The notes beneath the pieces are model-generated. The model had not been told where the DNA came from. It saw nothing but the letters and a program-made list of their open reading frames with translations, and did no database searches. Below, in pieces: positions 9,614-20,501 of a stretch of DNA of 64,000 nt (the first letter of the stretch is position 1; every line of letters begins with the position of its first letter). The position numbers and the translations under genes are program-made. This DNA is from Dysgonomonas sp. ZJ279 (GTDB lineage Bacteria > Bacteroidota > Bacteroidia > Bacteroidales > Dysgonomonadaceae): NCBI RefSeq assembly GCF_011039205.1, contig NZ_JAAKEL010000002.1, positions 124,001 through 188,000 on the forward strand, in the 5' to 3' direction.

Positions 9614-11737
9614 TTATTTGATCAAGTCTACGCGACCTTTACATTCTGTAAGTACTTGACGTGCGATAGACGGTGATACGTTTTCGTAGTGAGAGAACGT
9701 CATTGCTGATGTTGCTCTACCCGAAGTGATCGTACGTAAAGATGTTACATAACCGAACATCTCAGCCAAAGGCACTTTCGCTTTCACGATACGTGCACCC
9801 GAACGACTAGATTCCATACCTTCTACTTGTCCACGACGTTTGTTCAAGTCAGAAATCACATCTCCCATACTTTCCTCTGGAGTTACAACTTCTAATTTCA
9901 TGATAGGTTCTAGTAATACCGGACTTGCTTTTTCAGAAGCCGATTTAAACGCAAACTTAGCACAAAGCTCGAACGACAATTGGTCAGAGTCAACCGGATG
10001 GAATGAACCGTCCACAACTACTACTTTCAATTTGTCTAGAGCATGACCAGCCAATACACCATTTTTCATTGCAGCCAAAAATCCTTTTTGAATTGAAGGG
10101 ATAAATTCTTTTGGAATGTTACCACCTTTTACTTCATCTACGAATTGAAGACCACCTTCGAAATCTGCATCAGTCGGACCAACTTTAACAATGATATCCG
10201 CAAATTTACCGCGACCACCTGATTGTTTCTTATAAACTTCGCGAAGCTCAACCATTTGAGTCAACGCTTCCTTATATGAAACTTGAGGACGACCTTGGTT
10301 ACATTCAACTTTGAATTCACGTTTCAAACGGTCGATGATAATTTCAAGGTGAAGCTCACCCATACCTTCGATAATTGTTTGACCAGAATCCTCGTCTGTA
10401 TGTACACGGAATGTTGGATCTTCTTCTGATAGCTTAGCTAATCCAGTAGAAAGTTTATCTATATCTTTTTGAGTGATTGGCTCGATTGAGATTCCGATAA
10501 CCGGCTCTGGGAAGTCCATAGACTCAAGTATGATCGGATTATTTTCGTCACATAATGTATCACCTGTACGGATATCTTTAAATCCTACTCCCGCTCCAAT
10601 ATCACCACAACCAATCACATCTTTTGGATTTTGTTTGTTTGAGTGCATTTGGAACAAACGAGAAATACGTTCTTTTTTCTCAGAACGAGGATTGTAAACA
10701 TACGATCCAGCAGGTAATTCTCCCGAGTAAACACGGAAGAAACACAGACGACCTACGAATGGGTCAGTAGCAATTTTAAATGCTAAAGCACACATAGGCT
10801 CATCCGGGCTTGGATGACGTACAATCTGAGCATCCGTTCTAGGGTCGATACCTTCGATAGCCAATGTATCTAGTGGACTTGGTAAATATTTAGATACCGC
10901 ATCCAATAGTGGTTGTACTCCTTTGTTTTTGAAAGAAGAACCTAGAAGCATCGGATTGATTTGCATAGCAAGAGTACCAATACGAAGAGCTGTCATGATT
11001 TCATCTTCTGTAATAGTAGATGGATCATCAAAGAACTTTTCCATTAGTGCCTCATCGCATTCTGCTGCTTTTTCAAGCATTTTTTCTCTCCACTCTTGAG
11101 CTTCTTCTAAAACGTCAGCCGGAATTTCAGCAACGTCATAGTCAGCACCCATTGTTTCATCGTGCCAGTATAGCGCTTTCATTGTTACCAAATCCACAAT
11201 ACCTTTGAAGCTTTCTTCGGCTCCGATAGGAATTTGAATAGGACAAGGGTTTGCACCTAATACTTCTTTCACTTGACGAACTACCTCAAAAAAGTTAGCT
11301 CCTGAACGGTCCATTTTGTTAACATAACAAATACGTGGAACGCTATATTTATCAGCTTGACGCCAAACTGTTTCTGATTGTGGTTCAACACCACCTACAG
11401 CACAAAATGTTGCAATGGCACCATCAAGTACGCGTAGTGAACGCTCTACTTCTACAGTAAAGTCAACGTGTCCCGGAGTGTCAATCAAGTTAATTTTATA
11501 TAACTCGTTATTGTATTTCCACTGAGTTGTAGTAGCAGCAGAAGTGATCGTGATACCACGCTCTTGCTCTTGCGCCATCCAGTCCATAGTGGCTGTACCG
11601 TCATGAGTTTCTCCAATTTTATGAGTTAACCCAGTATAAAACAGGATACGTTCGGAAGTTGTAGTTTTACCAGCATCAATGTGGGCCATGATACCGATAT
11701 TTCTTGTATTTCTTAAACTATCTAAAACTTTTGCCAT
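9614..11737 (-). CDS. fusA: Translation elongation factor G
   Basis: The 707-residue GTPase drives ribosomal translocation. The G-domain motifs are intact: G1 [10 protein letters not shown] near residue 18, the switch I region [13 protein letters not shown]3 DTPGHVDF and G4 NKMD. Domains II-V follow, including the LRREFKVE-like and [14 protein letters not shown] segments. It is a canonical EF-G rather than a tetracycline-resistance paralogue. It lies between rpsG and rpsJ, 26 bp after rpsG. The usual str-operon partner tuf is not found next to it. Confidence 0.98.
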   Translation of the reverse strand: MAKVLDSLRNTRNIGIMAHIDAGKTTTSERILFYTGLTHKIGETHDGTATMDWMAQEQERGITITSAATTTQWKYNNELYKINLIDTPGHVDFTVEVERSLRVLDGAIATFCAVGGVEPQSETVWRQADKYSVPRICYVNKMDRSGANFFEVVRQVKEVLGANPCPIQIPIGAEESFKGIVDLVTMKALYWHDETMGADYDVAEIPADVLEEAQEWREKMLEKAAECDEALMEKFFDDPSTITEDEIMTALRIGTLAMQINPMLLGSSFKNKGVQPLLDAVSKYLPSPLDTLAIEGIDPRTDAQIVRHPSPDEPMCALAFKIATDPFVGRLCFFRVYSGELPAGSYVYNPRSEKKERISRLFQMHSNKQNPKDVIGCGDIGAGVGFKDIRTGDTLCDENNPIILESMDFPEPVIGISIEPITQKDIDKLSTGLAKLSEEDPTFRVHTDEDSGQTIIEGMGELHLEIIIDRLKREFKVECNQGRPQVSYKEALTQMVELREVYKKQSGGRGKFADIIVKVGPTDADFEGGLQFVDEVKGGNIPKEFIPSIQKGFLAAMKNGVLAGHALDKLKVVVVDGSFHPVDSDQLSFELCAKFAFKSASEKASPVLLEPIMKLEVVTPEESMGDVISDLNKRRGQVEGMESSRSGARIVKAKVPLAEMFGYVTSLRTITSGRATSAMTFSHYENVSPSIARQVLTECKGRVDLIK

Positions 11738-11763
11738 TGTATTTTATACTCCTTGCTTATATA

Positions 11764-12240
11764 TTAAAATCTGAAGTGAGCAAATGCACGGTTGGCTTCT
11801 GCCATCTTATGCATGTCCTCTTTTCTTTTATATGCACCACCTTGACCATTGAATGCATCTGTAATTTCGGCTGCTAATTTGTCAGCCATTGTCTTTCCAC
11901 CTCTCTTGCGAGCATATAGGATAAGATTTTTCATACAAATAGATTCTTTGCGATCAGGACGTATTTCTGTAGGAACTTGAAATGTTGCACCACCTACACG
12001 GCGAGACTTCACTTCTACTTGTGGAGTTACGTTATCTAATGCTGCTTTCCAAATTTCCAAAGCAGACTTTTCTTCATTAGGCAATTTAGCTTTCACAGTT
12101 TCCAGTGCCGAATAGAAGATACTGAACGATGTAGATTTTTTACCATCATACATCAGGTGGTTAACAAACTTTGTAACCTTTACATCACCGAAAATCGGAT
12201 CCGGGAGGATCTGTCTTTTCTTTGGTTTTGCTTTTCTCAT
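11764..12240 (-). CDS. rpsG: 30S ribosomal protein S7
   Basis: A 158-residue protein with [30 protein letters not shown], the [17 protein letters not shown]-type signature ([25 protein letters not shown]) and an [10 protein letters not shown] ending. S7 nucleates assembly of the 16S 3' domain. It is separated from rpsL by a 158-bp spacer described separately. Confidence 0.97.
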   Translation of the reverse strand: MRKAKPKKRQILPDPIFGDVKVTKFVNHLMYDGKKSTSFSIFYSALETVKAKLPNEEKSALEIWKAALDNVTPQVEVKSRRVGGATFQVPTEIRPDRKESICMKNLILYARKRGGKTMADKLAAEITDAFNGQGGAYKRKEDMHKMAEANRAFAHFRF

Positions 12241-12398
12241 TTTTTACTTAAAAATTTTGTTTTTGTTTTTGGTTGCCAATGATTTTAGATGTCTTCAATA
12301 GTTCCGCTGAACTATTTACTCAACCTGTATATTGCCTATCCAATAAACTTAAACCGTTTTAATACTTAATTAAAAATCTCGGTTAAAGGAGGCGGTAA
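12241..12398 (-). promoter_or_regulatory. rpsL-rpsG intercistronic spacer with hairpin
   Basis: This 158-bp non-coding gap is the longest inside the ribosomal operon. It contains a perfect 8-bp hairpin at 12297-12316 (arms AATAGTTC and GAACTATT, 4-base loop). In enterobacteria ribosomal protein S7 binds the rpsL-rpsG intercistronic RNA and represses translation of rpsG and fusA. An analogous role here is inference from position only. No convincing internal promoter was seen. Confidence 0.4.
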
Positions 12399-12821
12399 TT
12401 ATTTCTTTTTACCTTTAGCTGGTGCGCCTTTCGCTGCCGCAGCTGCTCCCGGTTTAGGACGTTTTGCTCCGTATTTAGAGCGGCGTTGCGTACGACCACC
12501 CACTCCGGCTGTATCCAATGTTCCACGAACAATGTGATAACGAACCCCTGGAAGGTCTTTTACACGACCACCTCTAACAAGTACAATCGAGTGCTCTTGC
12601 AAGTTATGTCCTTCTCCAGGAATATAAGCATTTACCTCTTTTGAGTTTGTTAAACGCACACGTGCTACTTTACGCATTGCTGAGTTTGGTTTTTTAGGAG
12701 TAGTCGTATACACACGAATACACACACCTCTACGTTGAGGACATGAATCGAGGGCACGAGATTTACTCTTCTCAACCAAAACAGTACGTCCTTTTCTTAC
12801 TAATTGTTGAATTGTAGGCAT
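12399..12821 (-). CDS. rpsL: 30S ribosomal protein S12
   Basis: The 140-residue product contains [16 protein letters not shown] with Lys43 (streptomycin-sensitive form) and [17 protein letters not shown] around the second lysine hot spot. The C-terminus carries an Ala/Lys/Gly-rich tail (after KYGAKRPK) that makes it longer than the roughly 124-residue enterobacterial protein. It is the first gene of the operon. S12 controls decoding accuracy. Confidence 0.97.
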   Translation of the reverse strand: MPTIQQLVRKGRTVLVEKSKSRALDSCPQRRGVCIRVYTTTPKKPNSAMRKVARVRLTNSKEVNAYIPGEGHNLQEHSIVLVRGGRVKDLPGVRYHIVRGTLDTAGVGGRTQRRSKYGAKRPKPGAAAAAKGAPAKGKKK

Positions 12822-12963
12822 CTTGTTTTAATCTTTAGAACTTTAAATTCAATTTTTTGTTATACATTTTTATCTACCAATAATACAAAGAATCCGAAAC
12901 TATCTCAGTGATAATCAAATCATTATCATCGAAACGAGTCCCGTCCTAATCATTATTGGGTTG
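12822..12963 (-). promoter_or_regulatory. 5' leader of the ribosomal operon
   Basis: Between the putative promoter and rpsL lies a leader of about 140 bases. It contains a 7-bp inverted repeat with a 6-base loop at 12909-12928 (TGATAAT / ATTATCA). A related ATCATTAT sequence recurs near 12950-12957. The repeat may be a regulatory hairpin. No protein-binding motif of a known ribosomal autoregulator was recognised. Confidence 0.3.
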
Positions 12964-12995
12964 CAAATGTATACATAATCAACTAAATACACAAG
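12964..12995 (-). promoter_or_regulatory. Promoter of the str-S10-spc operon
   Basis: Read on the minus strand there is TACATTTG at 12971-12964, an exact match to the Bacteroidota -7 consensus TAnnTTTG. A TTG-containing -33 element (CTTGT) lies at 12995-12991, about 18-19 bp upstream. It is the only good match in the region upstream of rpsL, and the strong housekeeping operon needs a promoter here. Confidence 0.65.
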
Positions 12996-13138
12996 TTTTT
13001 ATAATATTTTTTGAGCAATTAAGCGCTTACAGACAAGGGAATAGTATACCGCTCAAGATTAATTATAATCTCTTAAATCAAATTTGATCATGTTGCCGAT
13101 TCGTTCAAATTTAATTTATTGAAATATTCTCCAAACAG

Positions 13139-13174
13139 AAACAGGTCGGATTTGAAATCAAATCCGACCTGTTT
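13139..13174 (-). terminator. Intrinsic terminator of the FadL-like gene
   Basis: A nearly perfect 15-bp inverted repeat (arms around ACAGGTCGGATTT and AAATCCGACCTGT, short loop GAAATC) lies 20 bp past the stop of the minus-strand outer-membrane gene. A T-rich stretch follows on that strand (TTTCTGTTT). The remaining DNA between here and the ribosomal promoter (about 12996-13138) holds no gene that could be recognised. Confidence 0.75.
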
Positions 13175-13194
13175 TATATGAGTTTTTCTTAATC

Positions 13195-14667
13195 TTAGAA
13201 CGAAAAGTCTACACCTGCGGCAAATACTTTATTAGTGCGAGAATAGACATCGGTTCGTATCAAAGCAGGATTATCATTACCTGTCTTTTTAGTCCAGTCT
13301 GAATATGTTGTCCAGAAGTAGCCAATATTAATTTGAACCTTTTCCGACACATTCACAGCACCACCAAACCCTAACGAGTAAGAATTAAGAGAGAAGCTAA
13401 GATCTCTTTGATATTCATCTGTCACTCCGTAGCGAGTAATTTGCCCTCCGGCACTCACTAAGAACATTTTATCTATCTGATATTCTAGTCCACCTAGATA
13501 TTCGTTAGTACCTCCTTCAAGAAGTTTTTGTTTGTCACCTTCCATTCTTGCACTCTTATCGAAAAAGTGATGGTAACCAACATTGGCTGTCAATTGAGGT
13601 AATATTGCATAAGAAGCACCGATCGTAAACAAAGCGGGAATATCGTGAGCCGTATTGACTCCATGAGCGAACATACCGGTTCCATCAAGACCGGTATCGT
13701 CTACTTTGGTTTTATTTTCTACATTAAGGCTTGTCTTGAATTCATATTTCATTCCGACATTGAGTTTCTGATAGTTAATATTGAATCCAATAATAGGTGC
13801 AACACCCCATCCCGACTGTTTTGAGTCAAGGTACGCACCATCAAGCGATGCTTGTTGTAGAAGATTCAATGAGTTGATTGTGCTTTGATCTGTCTGACCT
13901 TGCATTGCCATTCCCAGAATAGCAGCTGGGCTAACCATCGAACTGCCATCATAGTCCATGAGTCCGGGAGGGAAGCCTTCGGCTTTAATGTTTGCTCTCA
14001 GACTTCTTAGGTATCCTTCGTAGTGATTGTTTACAATATTAAGACGGAAGCCTGCATAAGCTGAGAAGATTTCATTTATCTGATATGTTCCACCCATTTG
14101 TGCTCCATAGATGAATGATGAGCCTGACATATATTGATCGACTGAGTAACGGTTGGAGCTTATGGTTCCCGATGTACCTAGTTTATTATTCAGGCCTGCT
14201 GCTACTTGACTGAAAATACCGGGCAAAGCGGATGCGCCTGCTTCAAACATTGGTAGACCGTTGCTAAAGGTAGCTTTTCCACCACCACCCACAACAGCCA
14301 GACTTCCCGAAAGAACCCATTTACCTTTTTTGTATGCAGCCTGAAGACTTGGTACAATAGGAGCCGAAGCTGTTCCTTTATATGTTTTAGTTGGATCTCC
14401 TCCCGACTGAGCAAAAGGAGCGTAAGTAGAATTAATTACTCTGGTTTGATATACACTCTGATTAGAGAATGAAAAATGAAAACCATCTTGCAATTTTACT
14501 AATCCGGCAGGATTATAATAGGCGGCGTCTACATTTGTAGAAGCCTCCAATGCCATTAGTCTCGCAAAACGAGCACTTTGGTTTGTATTTGTCAATATGC
14601 CTCCGGCAAACATAAAAGGGACAGAACACATTGCGATGATACCTACCGCCAATCTTTTCTTATTCAT
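13195..14667 (-). CDS. FadL/TodX (OMPP1) family outer-membrane transport protein
   Basis: The 490-residue product starts with a signal peptide (MNKKRLAVGIIAMCSVPFMFAGG). The OMPP1 amino-terminal hatch follows: NQSARFARLMALEASTNVDAAYYNPAGLVKL, where the SARxxxxGGA/NPAG pattern marks FadL-type channels. The remainder alternates in beta-strand style and ends VFAAGVDFSF with the terminal aromatic typical of barrels. FadL proteins pass hydrophobic compounds such as long-chain fatty acids through the outer membrane. The substrate here is unknown. It is monocistronic, with its own promoter and terminator. Confidence 0.85.
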   Translation of the reverse strand: MNKKRLAVGIIAMCSVPFMFAGGILTNTNQSARFARLMALEASTNVDAAYYNPAGLVKLQDGFHFSFSNQSVYQTRVINSTYAPFAQSGGDPTKTYKGTASAPIVPSLQAAYKKGKWVLSGSLAVVGGGGKATFSNGLPMFEAGASALPGIFSQVAAGLNNKLGTSGTISSNRYSVDQYMSGSSFIYGAQMGGTYQINEIFSAYAGFRLNIVNNHYEGYLRSLRANIKAEGFPPGLMDYDGSSMVSPAAILGMAMQGQTDQSTINSLNLLQQASLDGAYLDSKQSGWGVAPIIGFNINYQKLNVGMKYEFKTSLNVENKTKVDDTGLDGTGMFAHGVNTAHDIPALFTIGASYAILPQLTANVGYHHFFDKSARMEGDKQKLLEGGTNEYLGGLEYQIDKMFLVSAGGQITRYGVTDEYQRDLSFSLNSYSLGFGGAVNVSEKVQINIGYFWTTYSDWTKKTGNDNPALIRTDVYSRTNKVFAAGVDFSF

Positions 14668-14696
14668 TATATTTAAACTTGGTTAAAAATCGGTGG

Positions 14697-14726
14697 CAAA
14701 GATAGGACTAAATAGTTAGTTACAAA
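14697..14726 (-). promoter_or_regulatory. Promoter of the FadL-like gene
   Basis: Minus-strand TATCTTTG (14704-14697) matches the Bacteroidota -7 box. An exact TTTG -33 box (14726-14723) lies 18 bp upstream. The -7 box lies 29 bp from the start codon. This is one of the best promoter matches in the window. Confidence 0.75.
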
Positions 14727-14831
14727 AGAAACTAACTTAAATTTTATGATCTATCATATTGATAATCATTCATTTGTTGTTTGAGCAACTATTGCATTGC
14801 GTCCTGTTTTCGAAGCGAAACAAAGTAAAGA

Positions 14832-16766
14832 TTAAGACAAAGTATCTAACTCTTTCATCCACAAAGCAGACGATGCATCGCTAGGCATACGCCAATCTCC
14901 TCGCGGAGAAAGATTCACCGAACCCACTTTGGGTCCATCAGGTAAGCAAGAGCGCTTAAATTGTTGAGAAAAGAATCGATGGAAAAACACATTTAGCCAT
15001 TTTAACATTTCACTCTTTGAGTATTCACCATCAAAAGCATGCTGTGCCAAGAAGTATATTTTGGCAGGACTAAAACCAAACCGAAGTACATAATAAAGAA
15101 AAAAGTCGTGGAGAATATACGGACCTACCACATGCTCCGTTATCTGTGCAATCTCACCATCTGCACCCGCAGGTAATAATTCGGGACTTACAGGAGTATC
15201 GATAACATCATTCAGAATTGCCTTAGACTGAGAATCCATTTGGGTATCAGATACCCATTTAACAAGAGTACGAACAAGGGTTTTAGGTACGCCTGTATTC
15301 ACAGCATACATAGACATATGATCTCCATTATATGTACACCAGCCTAACGCCAACTCCGACAAGTCACCTGTACCAATCACAAGACCGTTTACTTTATTAG
15401 CATAGTCCATTAATATCTGCGTGCGTTCACGTGCTTGCGAATTTTCGTAAGTCACATCATGTAGATTAATATCATGATCTATATCTTCGAAATGCTGAAG
15501 GACAGATTTATTGATAGATATCTCTTTAGTAGTTACCCCCAATGACTTCATCAACTCGATAGCATTGGTATAGGTGCGATCGGTAGTACCAAAACCAGGC
15601 ATGGTAATACCATATATATTTTTGCGGAGAATATCCAGTTTATCAAAAGCTCTCACCAAAACAAGTAATGCCAATGTAGAATCAAGACCTCCCGAAACAC
15701 CGATTACGGCAGTCTTACAATTAGTATGAAGCAAACGCTTTGCCAATCCCCCTACCTGAATAGAGAATATCTCACCGCAACGCTCGTCTAATGTTTCATC
15801 ATTCACCGGGACAAAAGGAGTCGGTGAAACATAACGATCCAATTTATTTAATTGATGAATTTCTGTCGCAAGTTCAATGGTACGATATTCTTTGGATGAA
15901 AGACCTTGTTCGTTTGTTGTGAATGAAGAATTGGAAATACGGTCTTTCTGCAAACGTTCTATATCAATATCAGCCGTCACAAGCTGGCTTGATAGTTCGA
16001 AACGTTTCGACTCCGCCAAAAACGAACCGTTTTCGGCAATCAAGCTACTTCCCGAAAAAACAATATCGGTCGTAGATTCGCCACTTCCCGCAGCGGCATA
16101 TACATAACCCGCAATACAACGAGCCGACTGTTGACTGATAAGAGATTTACGATAGACGTTCTTCCCTACCGTTTCGTTACTTGCCGAAAGATTAAATATT
16201 ACCTCTGCACCATTCAATGCCAACAGGCTGGAAGGAGGAACAGGAGTCCATAAATCTTCGCATATTTCGATACCGAATTTGAGAGTTGGGGTCTCAAATA
16301 TCAAATCGATCCCGACAGGGATTTCCTGCCCTAAATAGCTGACTGTTTTTACAGATAGCTCGCTTGATGAAGCAAACCAACGTTTTTCGTAGAACTCACT
16401 ATAATTGGGCAAATACGTTTTGGGTACAAAACCTTGAATTTTACCACCAGACAACACTGCCGCTACATTATACAGGCTACCATTTATAAACAAAGGCATC
16501 CCGACAATAGCTGTAACGGTTTTATTTTCGAGCGATTGATTTATTTTTACAATAGACCGGGCTACACCATCCAACAACAAACGTTGATGGAAAAGATCGG
16601 CACAAGTATAAGCTGTAATACTTAGCTCCGGAAAAACGATAACCGACACCTGCTGCTTTTCAGCCTCAGCGATCAATTTTATTATTTCTTCTGTATTATA
16701 ATCACAGTCTGCGACTTTCACACTTGGTGTTGCTGCCGCCACTCGTACAAATCCGTAGTTAGCCAT
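14832..16766 (-). CDS. nadE: Glutamine-dependent NAD+ synthetase
   Basis: The 644-residue enzyme has two domains. The amino-terminal nitrilase-like glutaminase carries the Glu (FPELS), Lys (FVPKTYLP) and Cys (IEICEDLW) triad. The C-terminal ATP-pyrophosphatase domain has the P-loop GVSGGLDSTLALL. It converts deamido-NAD+ to NAD+ with ammonia channelled from glutamine, the last step of NAD synthesis in the cytosol. Length and architecture fit the long bacterial NadE. It is transcribed alone, diverging from the marC-like gene. Confidence 0.95.
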   Translation of the reverse strand: MANYGFVRVAAATPSVKVADCDYNTEEIIKLIAEAEKQQVSVIVFPELSITAYTCADLFHQRLLLDGVARSIVKINQSLENKTVTAIVGMPLFINGSLYNVAAVLSGGKIQGFVPKTYLPNYSEFYEKRWFASSSELSVKTVSYLGQEIPVGIDLIFETPTLKFGIEICEDLWTPVPPSSLLALNGAEVIFNLSASNETVGKNVYRKSLISQQSARCIAGYVYAAAGSGESTTDIVFSGSSLIAENGSFLAESKRFELSSQLVTADIDIERLQKDRISNSSFTTNEQGLSSKEYRTIELATEIHQLNKLDRYVSPTPFVPVNDETLDERCGEIFSIQVGGLAKRLLHTNCKTAVIGVSGGLDSTLALLVLVRAFDKLDILRKNIYGITMPGFGTTDRTYTNAIELMKSLGVTTKEISINKSVLQHFEDIDHDINLHDVTYENSQARERTQILMDYANKVNGLVIGTGDLSELALGWCTYNGDHMSMYAVNTGVPKTLVRTLVKWVSDTQMDSQSKAILNDVIDTPVSPELLPAGADGEIAQITEHVVGPYILHDFFLYYVLRFGFSPAKIYFLAQHAFDGEYSKSEMLKWLNVFFHRFFSQQFKRSCLPDGPKVGSVNLSPRGDWRMPSDASSALWMKELDTLS

Positions 16767-16785
16767 AATGGTCGATATATTTATA

Positions 16786-16793
16786 CAAACTTA
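16786..16793 (-). promoter_or_regulatory. Putative nadE -7 box
   Basis: Minus-strand TAAGTTTG fits TAnnTTTG and lies about 20 bp upstream of the nadE ATG. No clear TTTG -33 element was seen at the right distance, so this is a weaker call. Confidence 0.4.
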
Positions 16794-16901
16794 CAAAAGT
16801 TTTTGCTTTATGCTTTTCATTAAAGACAAAAACATTCATAATCGGACTTCAGTAAAGTAATGATTTAGTATTATATATAAAGTTTATAATCGAAAAAACA
16901 T

Positions 16902-16909
16902 TAAATTTG
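16902..16909 (+). promoter_or_regulatory. Putative marC -7 box
   Basis: TAAATTTG matches the Bacteroidota -7 consensus and ends 31 bp before the ATG at 16941. The upstream element is not convincing. Confidence 0.4.
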
Positions 16910-16940
16910 CACAATAAACCCATTAAAGCATCTATTGATT

Positions 16941-17534
16941 ATGGACTTAGCGATTAGTTTCAAGCAAATATTAAGCACATTCGTTGTATTATTCGCACTG
17001 ATAGATGTATTAGGGTCTGTGCCTATATTTCTCGGTTTCACAAAAGACAAAAAGGATGTAAATCCATTTCAAACAGCATTATATGCATTTATCATTATGG
17101 CTGCATTCCTTTTCGTCGGCGAAGGATTGTTGAATTTATTCAATGTGGATGTCTCTTCTTTTGCTGTAGCAGGAGCATTGGTTATTTTTATTATTTCGAT
17201 AGAAATGATATTTGGAATTGAGGTATTCAGGAACGATGCTCCCAATGGGGCTTCGACATTTGTACCAATTGTATTTCCGTTAATTGCAGGTCCGGGAACG
17301 TTTACCGCCTTACTATCAATGCGTGCCGAATTTTCGGTATTGAATATTCTCATAGCCCTATTCGCAAATATGATTATCGTATTTTTTGTTCTGAAAAATT
17401 TAAAGCTAATACAAAAAGTCGTAGGCATTGGTGGCGTATATGTGATGCGTAAATTCTTTGGAATCATATTAATGGCTATCGCCGTAAAATTATTCACATC
17501 AAATATCAACGCATTGCTGAATAGTTTACAATAA
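16941..17534 (+). CDS. MarC family integral membrane protein
   Basis: The 197-residue protein has six hydrophobic segments. It shows the MarC-family pattern LFALIDVLGSVPIFLGFT near the start, VAGALVIFIISIEMIFG, and FPLIAGPGTFTALL in the fourth segment. An in-frame TTG two codons earlier exists, but ATG at 16941 is the natural start. MarC (UPF0056) proteins sit in the inner membrane and their transport role is not established; early links to multiple antibiotic resistance were not confirmed. Divergent from nadE and upstream of eno. Confidence 0.9.
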   Translation: MDLAISFKQILSTFVVLFALIDVLGSVPIFLGFTKDKKDVNPFQTALYAFIIMAAFLFVGEGLLNLFNVDVSSFAVAGALVIFIISIEMIFGIEVFRNDAPNGASTFVPIVFPLIAGPGTFTALLSMRAEFSVLNILIALFANMIIVFFVLKNLKLIQKVVGIGGVYVMRKFFGIILMAIAVKLFTSNINALLNSLQ

Positions 17535-17569
17535 TGGTCTAAAAAAGCATAAATTCATTTACTTACTCT

Positions 17570-17599
17570 TCTGTATTAAAAGAAAAAAATGTATTTTTG
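17570..17599 (+). promoter_or_regulatory. Enolase promoter
   Basis: TATTTTTG at 17592-17599 matches the -7 consensus. TCTG at 17570-17573 lies 18 bp upstream as a -33 box with one mismatch. The start codon follows about 60 bp downstream. Confidence 0.6.
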
Positions 17600-17658
17600 T
17601 TCAGCTAAATTTAACAACAACAATTAGAATATATTATTCAATTTTTAAAAATCAATAA

Positions 17659-18954
<1,296 letters not shown>

Positions 18955-18976
18955 GAAATTAATTTCTTTAACATAT

Positions 18977-19010
18977 AAAAGCCGATGCTCGAAAGAGTAT
19001 CGGCTTTTTT
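18977..19010 (+). terminator. Intrinsic terminator of eno
   Basis: Arms of 14 bp (AAAAGCCGATGCTC and GAGTATCGGCTTTT, one G-U pair) enclose a GAAA tetraloop, with a run of six T at the end. It starts 23 bp past the eno stop. Confidence 0.9.
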
Positions 19011-19065
19011 CATTGTGATTTTATCCATAAAAATGACATCGGTAGAGCAACGAAATATTTTTCAG

Positions 19066-19073
19066 TATATTTG
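19066..19073 (+). promoter_or_regulatory. Putative pepE -7 box
   Basis: TATATTTG matches TAnnTTTG, 23 bp before the pepE ATG. No clear -33 box was seen. Confidence 0.4.
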
Positions 19074-19096
19074 TAATAAATAAAAAGAATACGACC

Positions 19097-19804
19097 ATGA
19101 GACTATTACTACTAAGCAATTCGACTAATCCCGGAGAAGCCTATCTGGGTTATCCTAAAAATAACATCAAACAATTCTTAGGAGATAAACCTGTTAAAGC
19201 TGTATTTATACCCTATGCTGTTGTTACTTTTTCGTATGATGAGTATGAGCGAAGAGTGAATGATGCATTAGCCGAAATAGGACATAGTGTGACAGGAATA
19301 CATCATTTCGATGATCCGAAACAAGCGATAAAAGATGCGGAAGCAATCGTTATCGGTGGGGGAAATACGTGGAAATTGGTACGTACCATGCGCGATAATG
19401 GATTGATAGAGCTTATCGGCGAAAAGGTAAAAGCAGGAATACCTTATATAGGATGGAGCGCGGGATCGAATGTCGCTTGTCCCACCCTACGCACGACAAA
19501 CGATATGCCAATTATAGACCCAAAAGGGTTTGAAACAATTAACCTTGTACCTTTTCAGCTTAATCCTCACTACTTGGACGACCATCCATCAAACCATGGA
19601 GGAGAGACGCGCGAGGTTCGTATCAATGAATTTATAACTCAAAATCAAGATACGTATGTGGTAGGACTGCGTGAAGCTACAATGCTACATTACGAAGATG
19701 GCAAATTAGAACTGATAGGAAACCGAACAGCCCGCATATTTAAATATGGAGAAGAGCCTAAGGAATTAAGCAATAAAGATGACTTCAATTTCCTAATGAA
19801 ATAA
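19097..19804 (+). CDS. pepE: Peptidase E, alpha-aspartyl dipeptidase (family S51)
   Basis: The 235-residue product has the S51 landmarks: VIGGGNTWKLV, the nucleophile elbow IGWSAGSN with Ser121, and LVPFQLNPHYLDDHPSNHGGETREVRI carrying the catalytic His region. PepE hydrolyses Asp-X dipeptides in the cytosol. Length matches the roughly 229-residue Salmonella enzyme. It is an isolated gene between two terminators. Confidence 0.92.
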   Translation: MRLLLLSNSTNPGEAYLGYPKNNIKQFLGDKPVKAVFIPYAVVTFSYDEYERRVNDALAEIGHSVTGIHHFDDPKQAIKDAEAIVIGGGNTWKLVRTMRDNGLIELIGEKVKAGIPYIGWSAGSNVACPTLRTTNDMPIIDPKGFETINLVPFQLNPHYLDDHPSNHGGETREVRINEFITQNQDTYVVGLREATMLHYEDGKLELIGNRTARIFKYGEEPKELSNKDDFNFLMK

Positions 19805-19807
19805 ACT

Positions 19808-19840
19808 AAGAGAGAAGCTTTTCGGAGCTTCTCTCTTTTT
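19808..19840 (+). terminator. Intrinsic terminator of pepE
   Basis: A perfect 12-bp stem (AAGAGAGAAGCT / AGCTTCTCTCTT) with a 6-base loop begins four bases after the stop, followed by T residues. The convergent RidA-like gene ends 22 bp further on, so the hairpin may serve both. Confidence 0.88.
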
Positions 19841-19861
19841 GTTATATAGAATACCGAATAA

Positions 19862-20401
19862 TCACTCCACTTCAAATATGGCTTGTATCTCCACCGGCGA
19901 ATCGATCGGCAATGAAGATGCACCGAAAGTAGCACGTGTATGCACTCCTCTTTCTCCAAAGATGTCGATGAGTAAGGATGAACCTTCGTTCATCAAAACA
20001 GCATGTTGTGTATAGCCTTTGCTCGTATTGAATATGCCTGTCATTTGCACAGCTTGTTTCACTCTGTCTAAATCTCCATCCAATGCCTGATTGAGTACAG
20101 CAACAACATTCAACATTGCTTGACGGGTAGCCTGCTTCGCTTGCTCCTCGGTTACACCTTCTCCAATAACGCCGGGAGTTAGTATTTTGCCATCTACCAG
20201 TGAAACCTGATTGATAAAAATCAGATTACCAACTCTCTTATATGGAACATAGCTACCTACAGGCGCAGGAGCATGGGGTAAAACAATACCTGATTCCTGC
20301 ATTTTTTTCGTAGTTTGTGATTTTGGGATTATCATTTCCTGAGCATAAAGAGTCCCTATAATTAATGTGAAAAGAAGAAACAGAGCGGATATTTTTTTCA
20401 T
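19862..20401 (-). CDS. Exported RidA (YjgF/UK114) family protein
   Basis: The 179-residue protein has a clear signal peptide (MKKISALFLLFTLIIGTLYAQ, cleavage after LYA). A RidA fold follows, ending HTRATFGASSLPIDSPVEIQAIFEVE. The conserved Arg and Glu that hold the 2-aminoacrylate-type ligand in RidA are present in this segment. Classical RidA is cytosolic and deaminates reactive enamines from PLP enzymes, so a periplasmic copy is unusual. It has no obvious operon partner. The function is open: either an enamine/imine hydrolase in the periplasm or a ligand-binding protein. Confidence 0.85.
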   Translation of the reverse strand: MKKISALFLLFTLIIGTLYAQEMIIPKSQTTKKMQESGIVLPHAPAPVGSYVPYKRVGNLIFINQVSLVDGKILTPGVIGEGVTEEQAKQATRQAMLNVVAVLNQALDGDLDRVKQAVQMTGIFNTSKGYTQHAVLMNEGSSLLIDIFGERGVHTRATFGASSLPIDSPVEIQAIFEVE

Positions 20402-20501
20402 TGACTATACTTTTTTTGTGAGAAACAAAAGTAATAAAGTCTGACCTGCCCTCCACGTTAAAACTTATCAATATACCGCCTCAAATGATAATGTAACGTA
20501 A

